From Marinobacter sp. (lineage in GTDB: Bacteria; Pseudomonadota; Gammaproteobacteria; Pseudomonadales; Oleiphilaceae), in the NCBI GenBank assembly GCA_014359475.1, contig JACIZI010000009.1, forward strand, positions 50,053 to 114,052: a stretch of DNA of 64,000 nt. Reading direction: 5' to 3'. The notes under the pieces were generated by a model, which was not told the DNA's origin, did not search any database, and saw only the letters and a program-made list of their open reading frames with translations. The translations under genes were made by a program, and so were the position numbers. This document shows, in pieces, positions 21,964 to 30,420 of the stretch (its first letter is position 1; each line of letters starts with the position of its first letter).

Positions 21964-21975
21964 CGGAAGGCGGAT

Positions 21976-22368
21976 ATGTCTGTAGCACAAAATTATGGTA
22001 CTGGTCGCCGCAAGAACTCCACGGCTCGCGTCTTTATCAAGCCGGGTGGCGGTAACATCACGATCAATGGTCGTACCATTGAGCAGTTCTTCGGTCGCGA
22101 GACTCTGCGCATGATCGTTCGTCAGCCGCTGGTGGTTGCCGAGTCTGCGGATCGTTTCGACATCAACATCACCGTCAAGGGCGGCGGCACCAGTGGTCAG
22201 GCCGGTGCCATTCGTCACGGTCTTACCCGTGCCCTGATGGATTACGATGAAACTCTGCGACCGGCTCTGCGCAAAGCGGGTTACGTTACCCGTGATGCCC
22301 GTGAAGTTGAGCGTAAAAAAGTGGGTCTGCGCAAGGCGCGTAAGCGTCCCCAGTACTCCAAGCGTTAA
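21976..22368 (+). CDS. rpsI: 30S ribosomal protein S9
   Basis: Small-subunit protein whose C-terminal tail reaches the P-site tRNA. The 130-residue length equals that of E. coli S9, and the C-terminus ends in the conserved QYSKR. Family segments include [18 protein letters not shown] and [20 protein letters not shown] ribosome binding site (GGAAGG) precedes the ATG. It is second in the rplM operon and is followed by a strong terminator. Confidence 0.98.
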   Translation: MSVAQNYGTGRRKNSTARVFIKPGGGNITINGRTIEQFFGRETLRMIVRQPLVVAESADRFDINITVKGGGTSGQAGAIRHGLTRALMDYDETLRPALRKAGYVTRDAREVERKKVGLRKARKRPQYSKR

Positions 22369-22389
22369 CGCGCTGGAGCTGTCAGCCCG

Positions 22390-22420
22390 AAAAAACCCGG
22401 CCGAGTTGCCGGGTTTTTTT
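22390..22420 (+). terminator. rplM-rpsI terminator
   Basis: AAAAACCCGGC pairs with GCCGGGTTTTT around CGAGTT, ending in a seven-T tract, 22 nt after the rpsI stop. Classic intrinsic terminator. Confidence 0.93.
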
Positions 22421-22532
22421 GTTTGCCGGATGCTATCTCCTGTGGCGTACTTCTTCCAGGCAGGGTCTCTGATTTATTGATCTGGAGCAGGTAAGAGGCC
22501 TTCAACGCAGGGTTTTCGACTTGTAAGGGGCA

Positions 22533-22564
22533 GGTAATTTAATTACCATTTGAGCGCTTATAAT
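22533..22564 (+). promoter_or_regulatory. petABC promoter with a palindromic operator candidate
   Basis: A perfect TATAAT at 22559-22564, 79 nt before petA. A perfect inverted repeat GGTAATT-T-AATTACC at 22533-22547 covers the -35 region, where no good -35 hexamer is seen. This is the layout expected of a regulator-dependent promoter. The regulator is unknown. Confidence 0.5.
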
Positions 22565-22643
22565 TTTGGGTTGTGAAGTCCTTTTCGACGCGCAGGGCCG
22601 CAGCAAAAGCGGGTTGCGCATCGCCTGATGGGAGAAAACCATA

Positions 22644-23237
22644 ATGAATAATGGCGACGTGAGCCAAGGTCGACGCCGGTTTCTGATCGGTGCAACGTCC
22701 GTGGTGGGTGGAGTCGGCGTCGTCGGTGCGGCCGTTCCTTTTGTGGCATCCTGGAATCCCAGTGCCAAAGCGGAAGCAGCCGGTGCACCGGTAACCGTCA
22801 ATATCAGCAAAATTGAACCGGGTCAGCAGATTACGGTTGAGTGGCGGGGGAAGCCGGTCTGGATCATCCGCCGCACCGAAACGATGCTGGAGAACATCAA
22901 GAAGCTGAATGAGGAAGTAAAAGATCCTCAGTCCGAAGCGCCTCAGCAGCCACCCTATATCGATGGAATCTACCGTGCCCTCAAACCGGAGGTCGCGGTT
23001 CTGGTCGGTCTGTGTACCCACCTGGGTTGTGTGCCGAGCTATCGCCCCGAGGTGGCTCCGGCAGATCTTGGTGAAGACTGGCTGGGCGGCCTCTTCTGCC
23101 CCTGTCACGGTTCAAAATATGATCTGGCTGGCCGGGTTTTCGAGGCGCAGCCTGCTCCTTTGAACCTGGAAGTGCCACCCTATCGTTACGACGATGATGT
23201 CACCCTGACGATTGGTCTTGATCCGGAGGCAGCGTAA
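22644..23237 (+). CDS. petA: Ubiquinol-cytochrome c reductase, Rieske iron-sulfur subunit
   Basis: The 2Fe-2S subunit of the cytochrome bc1 complex, which takes an electron from ubiquinol and passes it to cytochrome c1. The 197-residue protein starts with a Tat-type signal-anchor (GRRRFLIGATSVVGGVGVVG), fitting folded export. Cluster ligands are in CTHLGC (Cys124, His126) and CPCHGS (Cys152, His155), with Cys129 and Cys154 as the expected disulfide. petA's stop overlaps the petB start (TAATG). It is the first gene of petABC, behind a possible regulated promoter. Confidence 0.97.
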   Translation: MNNGDVSQGRRRFLIGATSVVGGVGVVGAAVPFVASWNPSAKAEAAGAPVTVNISKIEPGQQITVEWRGKPVWIIRRTETMLENIKKLNEEVKDPQSEAPQQPPYIDGIYRALKPEVAVLVGLCTHLGCVPSYRPEVAPADLGEDWLGGLFCPCHGSKYDLAGRVFEAQPAPLNLEVPPYRYDDDVTLTIGLDPEAA

Positions 23238-24469
23238 TGAATAAATTCATTGACTGGGTAGACCAACGTCTGCCGATCGTTGAGGCCTGGAACAAACATC
23301 TGGCCAAGTATTACGCGCCGAAGAATTTCAACGTGTGGTACTTCTTTGGTTCCCTGGCGATGCTGGTGCTGGTCAATCAGCTGGTTACCGGTATCTGGCT
23401 GACCATGAGCTACAACCCGACCGCAGAGGGCGCGTTTGCCTCGGTTGAGTACATCATGCGTGATGTGCAGTGGGGCTGGCTGCTGCGTTACCTGCACTCT
23501 ACCGGTGCGTCTGCCTTCTTTATTGTCGTTTATCTCCACATGTTCCGGGGACTTATGTATGGGTCCTACCAGAAGCCCCGTGAGCTGATCTGGATTTTCG
23601 GTATGCTCATCTACCTGGTGCTTATGGCCGAGGCGTTCATGGGTTATTTGCTGCCCTGGGGTCAGATGTCTTACTGGGGCGCTCAGGTTATCGTTAACCT
23701 GTTCGGTGCCATTCCGGTAATTGGTGAGGATCTGTCTCTGTGGATTCGTGGTGACTACCTGATTTCCGGTATTACCCTGAACCGCTTCTTCGCTCTGCAT
23801 GTGGTCGCGCTGCCGATCGTTCTTCTGGGGCTGGTTGTGCTGCACATTCTGGCGCTGCATGAGGTTGGCTCCAATAACCCGGATGGTGTTGAGATCAAGA
23901 AGAACAAGGACGAGAACGGAATTCCGAGAGATGGCATCCCGTTCCATCCGTATTACACTGTTCACGACCTCGTGGGCGTAGCGGTGTTCTTCTTCATCTT
24001 CTTCGTCGTGGTGTTCTTTTTCCCGGAGATGGGTGGCTTGTTCCTGGAGAAGCCGAACTTCCAGCCGGCCAATCCGTTGCAGACACCTGCGCACATAGCG
24101 CCGGTCTGGTACTTCACGCCGTTCTACGCCATGTTGCGTGCGGTAACGGTGGACCTGTTCGGTTTGCCTGCGAAGTTCTGGGGCGTGGTTGTGATGGGTG
24201 GCGCCATTGCCATTCTGTTCGTGTTGCCCTGGCTGGACCGCAGTCCGGTCCGCTCCATCCGCTACAAGGGGTGGCTGAGCCGCCTTGCTCTGGCTATCTT
24301 TGCGATCAGCTTCGTGGTCCTCGGATACCTCGGCCTGGTTCCGGCCACCGCAGGCCGGACCACGGTGGCGCAGATTCTGACCGTGCTGTACTTCCTGTAC
24401 TTCATTCTTATGCCGTTTTACACGCGCATGGAGAAAACCAAGCCAGTGCCAGAGAGGGTGACAGGATAA
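23237..24469 (+). CDS. petB: Ubiquinol-cytochrome c reductase, cytochrome b
   Basis: Diheme membrane subunit of bc1 carrying the Qo and Qi quinone sites. The 410-residue protein has about eight membrane helices. Heme-ligating histidine pairs lie in HSTGASAFFIVVYLHMFRG and in HVVALPIVLLGLVVLH. The Qo-site motif usually written PEWY reads PVWY here (289-292), so the glutamate is absent. As I recall, this variant is usual for bc1 complexes of beta- and gammaproteobacteria. Start and stop both overlap the neighbours (TAATG), indicating translational coupling within petABC. Confidence 0.97.
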   Translation: MNKFIDWVDQRLPIVEAWNKHLAKYYAPKNFNVWYFFGSLAMLVLVNQLVTGIWLTMSYNPTAEGAFASVEYIMRDVQWGWLLRYLHSTGASAFFIVVYLHMFRGLMYGSYQKPRELIWIFGMLIYLVLMAEAFMGYLLPWGQMSYWGAQVIVNLFGAIPVIGEDLSLWIRGDYLISGITLNRFFALHVVALPIVLLGLVVLHILALHEVGSNNPDGVEIKKNKDENGIPRDGIPFHPYYTVHDLVGVAVFFFIFFVVVFFFPEMGGLFLEKPNFQPANPLQTPAHIAPVWYFTPFYAMLRAVTVDLFGLPAKFWGVVVMGGAIAILFVLPWLDRSPVRSIRYKGWLSRLALAIFAISFVVLGYLGLVPATAGRTTVAQILTVLYFLYFILMPFYTRMEKTKPVPERVTG

Positions 24470-25224
24470 TGAGAAAGCTGACTTTTGCTCTGTTGATCGC
24501 ATTCCTGCCGGCTCTCGGGCTGGCAGCGGGTGGCGCGACTTCGCTGGACCCGATGGAGCCGGACCACACCAACAAGGCTTCCCTGCAGCGCGGTGCCGCG
24601 TTGTTTACCAACTATTGCATGGGGTGCCACTCTGCGGAGTATGCCCGTTACAAGCGGGTGGCGACTGATACCGGTATTCCTGTCGAGCTGTATGAGGAGA
24701 ACCTGATTTTCACTGACGCGAAGGTCGGTGAGCTGATGAAAAACGCCATGAACGCCGAGCAGGCTGCTGACTGGTTCGGTGTGGCACCTCCCGATCTGAC
24801 GCTGGTTGCCCGGGTGCGCGGAGACGACTGGCTGTACTCCTACTTCCGTGGCTTCTACAAGGACGACACACGCCCGTTCGGTGTAAACAATGTGGTGTTC
24901 AATAACGTTGGCATGCCGCATGTCATGGTGAACGAACAGGGTCTTTGTGCGGTCGCTCCCCATATTGGCGAGAGTGCCAGTGTTGATCCGCTCAGTGGCG
25001 ACGTGCGCAATGCGGACATCTGCCCGGAGTATGCCATCAAGGGCACCATGGATGCGGCCGAATTTGACAGTGCCATGTACGATCTAACCAACTTCCTGTC
25101 TTACATGGCAGATCCGGTCAAGGTTGAACGTGAGCGGCTGGGTATCTTTGTACTGATTTTTGTCGCAATCTTCTTTGTATTCGCCTGGTTGCTGAATCGT
25201 GAGTACTGGAAGGACGTGCACTGA
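24469..25224 (+). CDS. petC: Ubiquinol-cytochrome c reductase, cytochrome c1
   Basis: Membrane-anchored c-type cytochrome that accepts electrons from the Rieske protein and donates them to soluble cytochrome c. The 251-residue product has a signal peptide (1-20), a heme-binding CMGCH (Cys50, Cys53, His54), and a C-terminal anchor helix (LGIFVLIFVAIFFVFAWLL) before the cytoplasmic tail EYWKDVH. Met residues suitable as the sixth ligand are present. The start codon overlaps the petB stop. It ends petABC; sspA follows after 109 nt, as in Pseudomonas. Confidence 0.96.
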   Translation: MRKLTFALLIAFLPALGLAAGGATSLDPMEPDHTNKASLQRGAALFTNYCMGCHSAEYARYKRVATDTGIPVELYEENLIFTDAKVGELMKNAMNAEQAADWFGVAPPDLTLVARVRGDDWLYSYFRGFYKDDTRPFGVNNVVFNNVGMPHVMVNEQGLCAVAPHIGESASVDPLSGDVRNADICPEYAIKGTMDAAEFDSAMYDLTNFLSYMADPVKVERERLGIFVLIFVAIFFVFAWLLNREYWKDVH

Positions 25225-25233
25225 AAAATCAGG

Positions 25234-25290
25234 TATAATGCCGTCCGCGCCTGAGCTCCAGCGAGTCCCACACGGGCTCGCTGGATTTTG
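25234..25290 (+). promoter_or_regulatory. sspA promoter and leader hairpin
   Basis: TATAAT at 25234-25239 lies just after petC. It is followed by a hairpin at 25257-25285 (TCCAGCGAG/CTCGCTGGA plus CCC/GGG, loop ACAC, one bulged T) and TTTTGTGTTT. Read from petC the hairpin is a terminator; read from the TATAAT start it would lie inside the sspA leader, as an attenuator would. No strong -35 is visible. Confidence 0.5.
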
Positions 25291-25333
25291 TGTTTCAGGA
25301 CCAAATAGTTTTGTTCATTCGTGAGGTAGCTCT

Positions 25334-25963
25334 ATGGGCGTTGTGACCAAACGGTCATCAATGACATTCTTTTCGGATCCGTCCAGCCATTACAGTCACC
25401 GCGTTCGCATTGTGCTCGCAGAGAAGGGTGTCACTGTTGATGTGGTTGATGTTGACCCCGATAACCCCCCGGGTGAGCTGGCGGATCTGAATCCCTATAA
25501 CGCCTTGCCCACGCTGGTTGACCGGGATCTGGTGCTGTACGAGCCCAATATCATGATGGAATACCTCGACGAGCGTTTTCCTCACCCGCCGCTGCTTCCG
25601 GTCTACCCTGTGGCGAGGGCCAACAGCCGGCTGATGATTCACCGTATCCAGAAAGACTGGTGCGGTCTGGTTGACCGGATTCTTGAGCAGCCCACCGGCA
25701 AAGGGGCTGATGCCGCCCGCAAGGAGCTTAAAGAGAGTCTGCTGGCCACGGCGCCGCTGTTTGGTGAAATGCCTTACTTCCTTTCCGAGGAATTCACCAT
25801 TGTGGATTGCTGTATTGTGCCTATCCTTTGGCGTTTGCCGGCTCTTGGTATCGAGCTGGACGACAAGCAGGCCAAGCCGCTTGTCAAGTACATGGAGCGT
25901 ATGTTCGAACGGGAAAGCTTCAAGGCAAGCCTCTCTGACCTCGAAGAAGACATCCGAAGCTAG
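25334..25963 (+). CDS. sspA: Stringent starvation protein A
   Basis: GST-fold protein without glutathione transferase activity that binds RNA polymerase in E. coli and affects stationary-phase and acid-stress gene expression. The 209-residue product has an N-terminal thioredoxin-like part ([20 protein letters not shown]) and a helical GST C-domain. Length and location (petABC-sspA-sspB) match the family exactly. An alternative Met 12 residues further on (MTFFSDPSS) is possible. sspB follows after 44 nt. Confidence 0.94.
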   Translation: MGVVTKRSSMTFFSDPSSHYSHRVRIVLAEKGVTVDVVDVDPDNPPGELADLNPYNALPTLVDRDLVLYEPNIMMEYLDERFPHPPLLPVYPVARANSRLMIHRIQKDWCGLVDRILEQPTGKGADAARKELKESLLATAPLFGEMPYFLSEEFTIVDCCIVPILWRLPALGIELDDKQAKPLVKYMERMFERESFKASLSDLEEDIRS

Positions 25964-26007
25964 TCAATGCCGCGATGACGGACTGAGCGGCAATCGGGAG
26001 ATTCAAA

Positions 26008-26445
26008 GTGCCTGACAGCAAGATAACCATGACGTCCAGTCGACCCTATCTGATCCGGGCGTTCAACGAGTGGATACTGGATAACGACTGCACACCCTTC
26101 ATTGTGGTTGATGCCGGTGTTCAGGGTGTTCAGGTGCCCACCGAGCATGTGGCGAATGGGCAGATTGTGTTGAATATCAGCCCCGGCGCGGTTCGGGGTC
26201 TGCTGGTCGGCAATGGGGCGCTGGAATTCAGTGCCCGTTTTGGGGGGGTGCCGATGCAGGTGTTCATTCCGATCCAGGCGGTTATGGCTGTCTACGCAAA
26301 GGAGAATGGTGAAGGGATGGTGTTCGGCAGTGAGCCGGGATCACCGGATCCGGATGGCACTGACGGTAGTGGTAATGATTCCGGCGACGATAGCGGCAAG
26401 ACGGAAAGGCCTTCCGGCCGGCCAACCCTCAAGGTGGTCAAATAA
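26008..26445 (+). CDS. sspB: ClpXP adaptor SspB
   Basis: Delivers ssrA-tagged proteins and other substrates to ClpXP. The 145-residue product has the substrate-binding fold first (RPYLIRAFNEWILDNDCTPF, GQIVLNISPGAVRGL, FSARFGGVPMQVFIPIQAV), then a Gly/Asp/Ser-rich flexible linker (about 110-135). The C-terminal ClpX-binding peptide is RPTLKVVK, almost identical to E. coli RPALRVVK. The GTG start at 26008 has GGGAG 7 nt upstream. It is partnered with sspA and followed by a terminator. Confidence 0.95.
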   Translation: MPDSKITMTSSRPYLIRAFNEWILDNDCTPFIVVDAGVQGVQVPTEHVANGQIVLNISPGAVRGLLVGNGALEFSARFGGVPMQVFIPIQAVMAVYAKENGEGMVFGSEPGSPDPDGTDGSGNDSGDDSGKTERPSGRPTLKVVK

Positions 26446-26469
26446 ACGCCGTCCGGCCCTGCCGTTACG

Positions 26470-26498
26470 AAAACCGTCCTTTCGAGGCCGGTTTTTTT
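26470..26498. terminator. Terminator after sspB
   Basis: AAAACCG/CGGTTTT with an inner CCT/AGG pair around TTCG and one T-C mismatch, followed by a seven-T run. Its end touches the stop codon of the convergent diaA gene. Confidence 0.85.
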
Positions 26499-27087
26499 AT
26501 GCGCCGAAGAGTTGCTGCTCAATCAGTGAGCAGAGGATGTTGAGAATGACCAGCATCACTGGTGTGGCAGTGTGACTGTTCAGGTTGTCGAGAGATATGC
26601 CGAAGTCTTCCGGCTGTAGCAGCGAGTCGATGTCGGTTTTCTGTCGGGCGCTGAGGACGACAACGTTCATCTCGCGATCGTGCGCGGCCTGTATTGCCTG
26701 GATCAGGTTTGCCTTGTGGCCGTCATCGACAATCACAAAAAGGGTGTCACCGGGCCTGCCGATGGCTCTCACCTGCCGGGAAAATGTGTCGTTAAAGCGA
26801 TTGTCCCGGCAAATGGCGGAATAGGTGGTGGCATCGGCACCCAGGTTTATGGCCGGAAGGGCCGGCCGGTCCTGGTCAAAGCGGTTGAGAAGGGCTGTGC
26901 AGAAATACTGTGCCAGGATATTGGCATTTCCATTGGCGCAGGTAATGATCTTGCCGTCCTCCAGCAGGGTCCTGACGAAGGCGTTGGCGGCCGGGCCAAT
27001 CGTCGCCGGCGCGTTACTGGCCGCCTCCGCAGTATGTTCCATGTGGCTGGCGAACCACTGGCTTATCTGTTGTTCCTGGTCTGTCAT
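26497..27087 (-). CDS. diaA: DiaA-like SIS-domain protein
   Basis: SIS-domain phosphosugar-isomerase-fold protein. E. coli DiaA binds DnaA as a tetramer and promotes initiation at oriC. From the ATG at 27087 the length is 196 residues, equal to E. coli DiaA. SIS features include NGNANILAQYFCTALLNRF and DTLFVIVDDGHKANLIQAIQAAHDREMNVVVLS. The start overlaps the yraN stop (ATGA). The order lpoA-yraN-diaA on one strand matches E. coli yraM-yraN-diaA. A GmhA-type isomerase is the main alternative, but context favours DiaA. Confidence 0.88.
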   Translation of the reverse strand: MTDQEQQISQWFASHMEHTAEAASNAPATIGPAANAFVRTLLEDGKIITCANGNANILAQYFCTALLNRFDQDRPALPAINLGADATTYSAICRDNRFNDTFSRQVRAIGRPGDTLFVIVDDGHKANLIQAIQAAHDREMNVVVLSARQKTDIDSLLQPEDFGISLDNLNSHTATPVMLVILNILCSLIEQQLFGA

Positions 27088-27461
27088 GAAGATGCCTGAA
27101 TTGCGTTCTTGATCCACTGAATCTGGTAGCGGGCCTTATCTCCGGGGGCGATAGCAATAACGTCTATACGGGCGGCGGCATCCCAAAGGCCATTACGATA
27201 CAGGTAAAATGACACGGCGCGCACGAGTTTTTGCTGCTTGCTCCAGGTCACCGATTCGGCGGCTCCGGTCAGGCTGCCCTCGCTGCGGAAGCGCACTTCG
27301 AAGAACACCAGTGTTTCGCCATCCCGGCCGACCAGGTCCAGTTCACCGCCACGGTTATAAACGTTACGTTCCAGGATGACAACCCCTTTACTTTCCAGGT
27401 AGCGGGCTGCTACCCCTTCTGCATGATGACCCCGGTCGCGGCGGGACTGATGACCGTCCAT
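27084..27461 (-). CDS. UPF0102 family protein YraN (nuclease-like)
   Basis: A 125-residue member of UPF0102, which has a restriction-endonuclease-like fold and no settled role. The core motif GGELDLVGRDGETLVFFEVR is present; the family usually has EVK, so Arg replaces the lysine of the E-x-K nuclease triad here. The N-terminal HHAEGVAARYLESKG is typical. It lies between lpoA and diaA with a 4-nt overlap to diaA, so it is co-transcribed. Confidence 0.9.
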   Translation of the reverse strand: MDGHQSRRDRGHHAEGVAARYLESKGVVILERNVYNRGGELDLVGRDGETLVFFEVRFRSEGSLTGAAESVTWSKQQKLVRAVSFYLYRNGLWDAAARIDVIAIAPGDKARYQIQWIKNAIQASS

Positions 27462-27483
27462 GGTTGTCCTCCTTGTTCCCGGT

Positions 27484-29349
27484 TCAGAGCGAGCGGGATT
27501 TCGCTGCCTCTCCCGTTTCGTACTGTTCTTCCGGGCGTGTCATTAGTTCCGGGGTTCCCCCGGTAAATCTGGCCCAGAGCTGTTCCCGGACTATCGCGCC
27601 GTCATCGCTCATGGTGAGCTGTCCTGTGTGGCCCTGAAGGCGGGCACCCTCCACCTGCTGCAGGAACTGCAGACGCTTGGCGAGTTGCCAGCTGTCGGCC
27701 CCCATGGCGAACAGACGGTGCATACCGCCGGTCATGTCCGGGAAAACCGCGTTAGCCCTATTGCGCAGCGGTATTTCGTCAAGCAGTATCCAGGGTATAT
27801 CGGTGAACATGACGCCGTTGAGGTCGCGATCCCTGGAAGGATCTTCCGTACCCTCATAGACAAGGGAAGGGGAGTATACGGGCAGGTCACCCCCGAAATA
27901 AAAAGCAAACAGGGGGTTGAACTGCCGGCTGATTTCCGGGCCTGCAACCATAATGATGGCCTGGGCATCCTGGCGGCGGCGAGGCTCAAACTCCACGTCC
28001 ATGCCTGCAGTGCGCTCCACATCAATGGCACGCTCACGGGAAGCATTGATGCCCAGCAGTTGTGCCGTTACCGCCCGCAGGTTGTCTTCGGGAAAGTAAC
28101 GCTGGATGCTCAGTAGCCTGCTGTTGATGGCATCGGCTTCCGCTTGCAGGGCACCGGCCACCCGGTTGCCCCAACCGCCTTCGGGCACCAGCGCCAGGGC
28201 CTGGCGAATGCCATCCTGATTCATACGGTCGGCGATTTGCCGGGCTTCGTCTTCCGGAGCCAGGCCGAACTGGAAGAGTCCCTCCGGTATCCTGTCCCCA
28301 TCCTGGAGGTAATTGAGCCCCAGAACGGGCACCGGCAGAGTGTGCATGTTACTGAGCTCGGCCAGCTTCTCCTTGTTTAAAGGGCCTACGATCAGCTCCC
28401 GGTCCTGCTGGATCAGCTCTTGATATAACTCCTTGAAGGGCTTTTTGGCCGAGTCGACCACCAGTATGTCCAGTTCGTCCTTGTTGTCATCCTGGTAATA
28501 GGCCGCCAGAAAGCCATCTTTTATGGCCTGGCCTGCATTGGCCAGGGGGCCGGTCAAGGGAACCGCAAGCGCTATGCGTTCGGGTTGCTGCTCTGACAGG
28601 CTGGCAATCAGCGCCAGATCAGAGGGCAGAATGGCTGCAGCCGGATGTGCCGGCCAGTTGTTCTGCCAGCTTCGAATGGCGCGCCCCTGTTGATCAAGGC
28701 CCGGTTTGGGGTCGGACAGGGTGAGCGCCAGTTTTATCCAGCCCTCGGTCTCATAGCCGATAGCGCTGGACTCTGCCTTCCGCAGTTGTGCGGCCGGAAC
28801 CTGTGCCAGTGTGCGCCATATTTCGTTATGCAGGCGCTGGCTGTCGGCGTCCGGGTCATTCATGACCAGAGACATGAGTGTATAGGCCGCTTCCAGTGGT
28901 TTACCGGCCACCTTCAGTGTGCGGGCCTGGAGTTCAGCGACAGCCTGCATCTGTCCGGATTCATAGTTAAGAAAATATTCCGCAGGAAGGTCTGCTGTGA
29001 GCGCCTGCGCCCATGATTCATCTTTAAGTGCGACGGCACTGGTCATGGCAAGACGCTGATGACGGCGTTTCAGGGCGTCGCTGGCAAACGGGCGGAAATG
29101 ATCGCTTACCAGCAGGGTGCGTGCGGCCACGTGGTTATCCTGTTGCTGGAATTGTTGCGCGGCCCGGAGCAAATAATCCTGTGCGGTGGCCGCCTGCTCT
29201 TCGGATGCTGCCAGGGACAGTGCCTCCTCGGCGCTGGCTGGCTGGTGGCTGTCGAGGTTGACGGTGGCGCAGCCGCCGGCCATCAGCGCAAGCAGGGTAA
29301 CAAGGGTCAGCTGGCGTAGTCGTCGGGTGTTCCGCGCGGGCAATGTCAT
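27484..29349 (-). CDS. lpoA: LpoA-like penicillin-binding protein activator (LppC family)
   Basis: Outer-membrane lipoprotein that activates PBP1a in E. coli. From the ATG at 29349 the 621-residue protein has a lipoprotein signal ending in GGC (Cys27). An N-terminal helical repeat part (about 40-270) follows, then a C-terminal periplasmic-binding-protein-like domain (about 280-600, beginning RIALAVPLTGPLANAGQAIKDG). A longer frame start at 29418 would bury the signal peptide and was rejected. It is upstream of yraN and divergent from rsmI, the same order as around E. coli yraM. Confidence 0.9.
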   Translation of the reverse strand: MTLPARNTRRLRQLTLVTLLALMAGGCATVNLDSHQPASAEEALSLAASEEQAATAQDYLLRAAQQFQQQDNHVAARTLLVSDHFRPFASDALKRRHQRLAMTSAVALKDESWAQALTADLPAEYFLNYESGQMQAVAELQARTLKVAGKPLEAAYTLMSLVMNDPDADSQRLHNEIWRTLAQVPAAQLRKAESSAIGYETEGWIKLALTLSDPKPGLDQQGRAIRSWQNNWPAHPAAAILPSDLALIASLSEQQPERIALAVPLTGPLANAGQAIKDGFLAAYYQDDNKDELDILVVDSAKKPFKELYQELIQQDRELIVGPLNKEKLAELSNMHTLPVPVLGLNYLQDGDRIPEGLFQFGLAPEDEARQIADRMNQDGIRQALALVPEGGWGNRVAGALQAEADAINSRLLSIQRYFPEDNLRAVTAQLLGINASRERAIDVERTAGMDVEFEPRRRQDAQAIIMVAGPEISRQFNPLFAFYFGGDLPVYSPSLVYEGTEDPSRDRDLNGVMFTDIPWILLDEIPLRNRANAVFPDMTGGMHRLFAMGADSWQLAKRLQFLQQVEGARLQGHTGQLTMSDDGAIVREQLWARFTGGTPELMTRPEEQYETGEAAKSRSL

Positions 29350-29426
29350 GGCCAATTCCGTAGTCTCCCGGAGTTTGCGCTTGTGGGCGCCGTTGATCGG
29401 CGGCATCATGCGCTGCAACAGGTTGT

Positions 29427-29452
29427 TGGTAAATCGACCTGAGAGTTTACCA
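29427..29452. promoter_or_regulatory. Inverted repeat between lpoA and rsmI
   Basis: TGGTAAA (29427-29433) and TTTACCA (29446-29452), 12 nt apart, in the 158-nt divergent gap. The size suits a dimeric regulator, or a small hairpin in the leader. No clear -35/-10 pair is seen beside it. Confidence 0.3.
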
Positions 29453-29507
29453 GCTCCCGATCCAATTCACATGACGTAAGCGTCATCCGCTGCCCGGAGC
29501 TCTGTCC

Positions 29508-30371
29508 ATGATTGCCAATAATACCCCCGCTGATCGTGCCGGTACTCTGTTTGTGGTGGCAACCCCTATCGGCAACCTGGAGGATCTCTCCGCCAGGGCC
29601 AGATCGGTGCTGGGGGCGGTAGACCGGATTCTGGCGGAAGATACCCGGCACAGTGGCCGGTTACTGCAGCATCTGGGCATCAGCAAACCGATGATCTCGC
29701 TGCATGACCATAACGAGCGGGACCGGCTGGAGCGGGTGCTGGATCTGCTGGGGCAGGGGGAGCGGCTGGCTCTGATTTCCGATGCCGGCACACCGCTGAT
29801 TTCCGACCCCGGTTATGTGCTGGTGCGGGAACTGCGGGCAAGAGGGATAACTGTTGTGCCGGTCCCCGGAGCCTGCGCCCTGATTGCAGCATTAAGCGCG
29901 GCAGGTCTGCCCACGGACCGGTTTGTGTTCGAAGGGTTCCTGCCCCCCAAAAGCGGAGCCCGTAAGCGGGCGCTGGAGCAGTGTCGTCAACAAACCGCAA
30001 CCATCGTGTTCTACGAGTCCCCCCGACGTATTGCCGGCTGTGTGGCGGATATGGCGGAAACCTTTGGTGGGAGGAGGGAGATCGTACTGGCGCGGGAGCT
30101 CACCAAGACCTTTGAAACCTTCTATAGCGGAACCCTTGAGCAGGTTGCCGGGCAGTTGGCGGAGGATCCGAATGCTGCGAAGGGGGAGTATGTGGTTATG
30201 GTGCGGGGCGCGGAGGGCAACGGACCGGCGGGGGGCGATATCAATGTGGATGCGCTGCTGACTGCGTTGCTGACGGAATTGCCGGTCAAGAAGGCGGCGC
30301 GGATCGTGGCGGATGCGACCGGCCTGCCCCGCAATGACCTCTATAAGCGGGCGTTGTCCCTGAAGCCGTAA
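29508..30371 (+). CDS. rsmI: 16S rRNA 2'-O-ribose C1402 methyltransferase RsmI
   Basis: SAM-dependent tetrapyrrole-methylase-fold enzyme that 2'-O-methylates C1402 of 16S rRNA. RsmH, encoded 1.2 kb downstream, N4-methylates the same nucleotide. The 287-residue length matches E. coli RsmI (286). Motifs are LFVVATPIGNLEDLSARA near the N-terminus, AEDTRHSGRLLQHLGI, and SDAGTPLISDPGYVLVRE. It is divergent from lpoA and immediately upstream of rnpB, as in related bacteria. Confidence 0.95.
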   Translation: MIANNTPADRAGTLFVVATPIGNLEDLSARARSVLGAVDRILAEDTRHSGRLLQHLGISKPMISLHDHNERDRLERVLDLLGQGERLALISDAGTPLISDPGYVLVRELRARGITVVPVPGACALIAALSAAGLPTDRFVFEGFLPPKSGARKRALEQCRQQTATIVFYESPRRIAGCVADMAETFGGRREIVLARELTKTFETFYSGTLEQVAGQLAEDPNAAKGEYVVMVRGAEGNGPAGGDINVDALLTALLTELPVKKAARIVADATGLPRNDLYKRALSLKP

Positions 30372-30385
30372 GCCGGCCTTTGTGC

Positions 30386-30414
30386 TTGCGTCGACTGTTC
30401 CGTCAGAGTATTGT
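30386..30414 (+). promoter_or_regulatory. rnpB promoter
   Basis: TTGCGT at 30386-30391, 17 nt, then TATTGT at 30409-30414. The predicted start near 30421 coincides with the expected 5' end of RNase P RNA. Confidence 0.6.
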
Positions 30415-30420
30415 CTGCGC

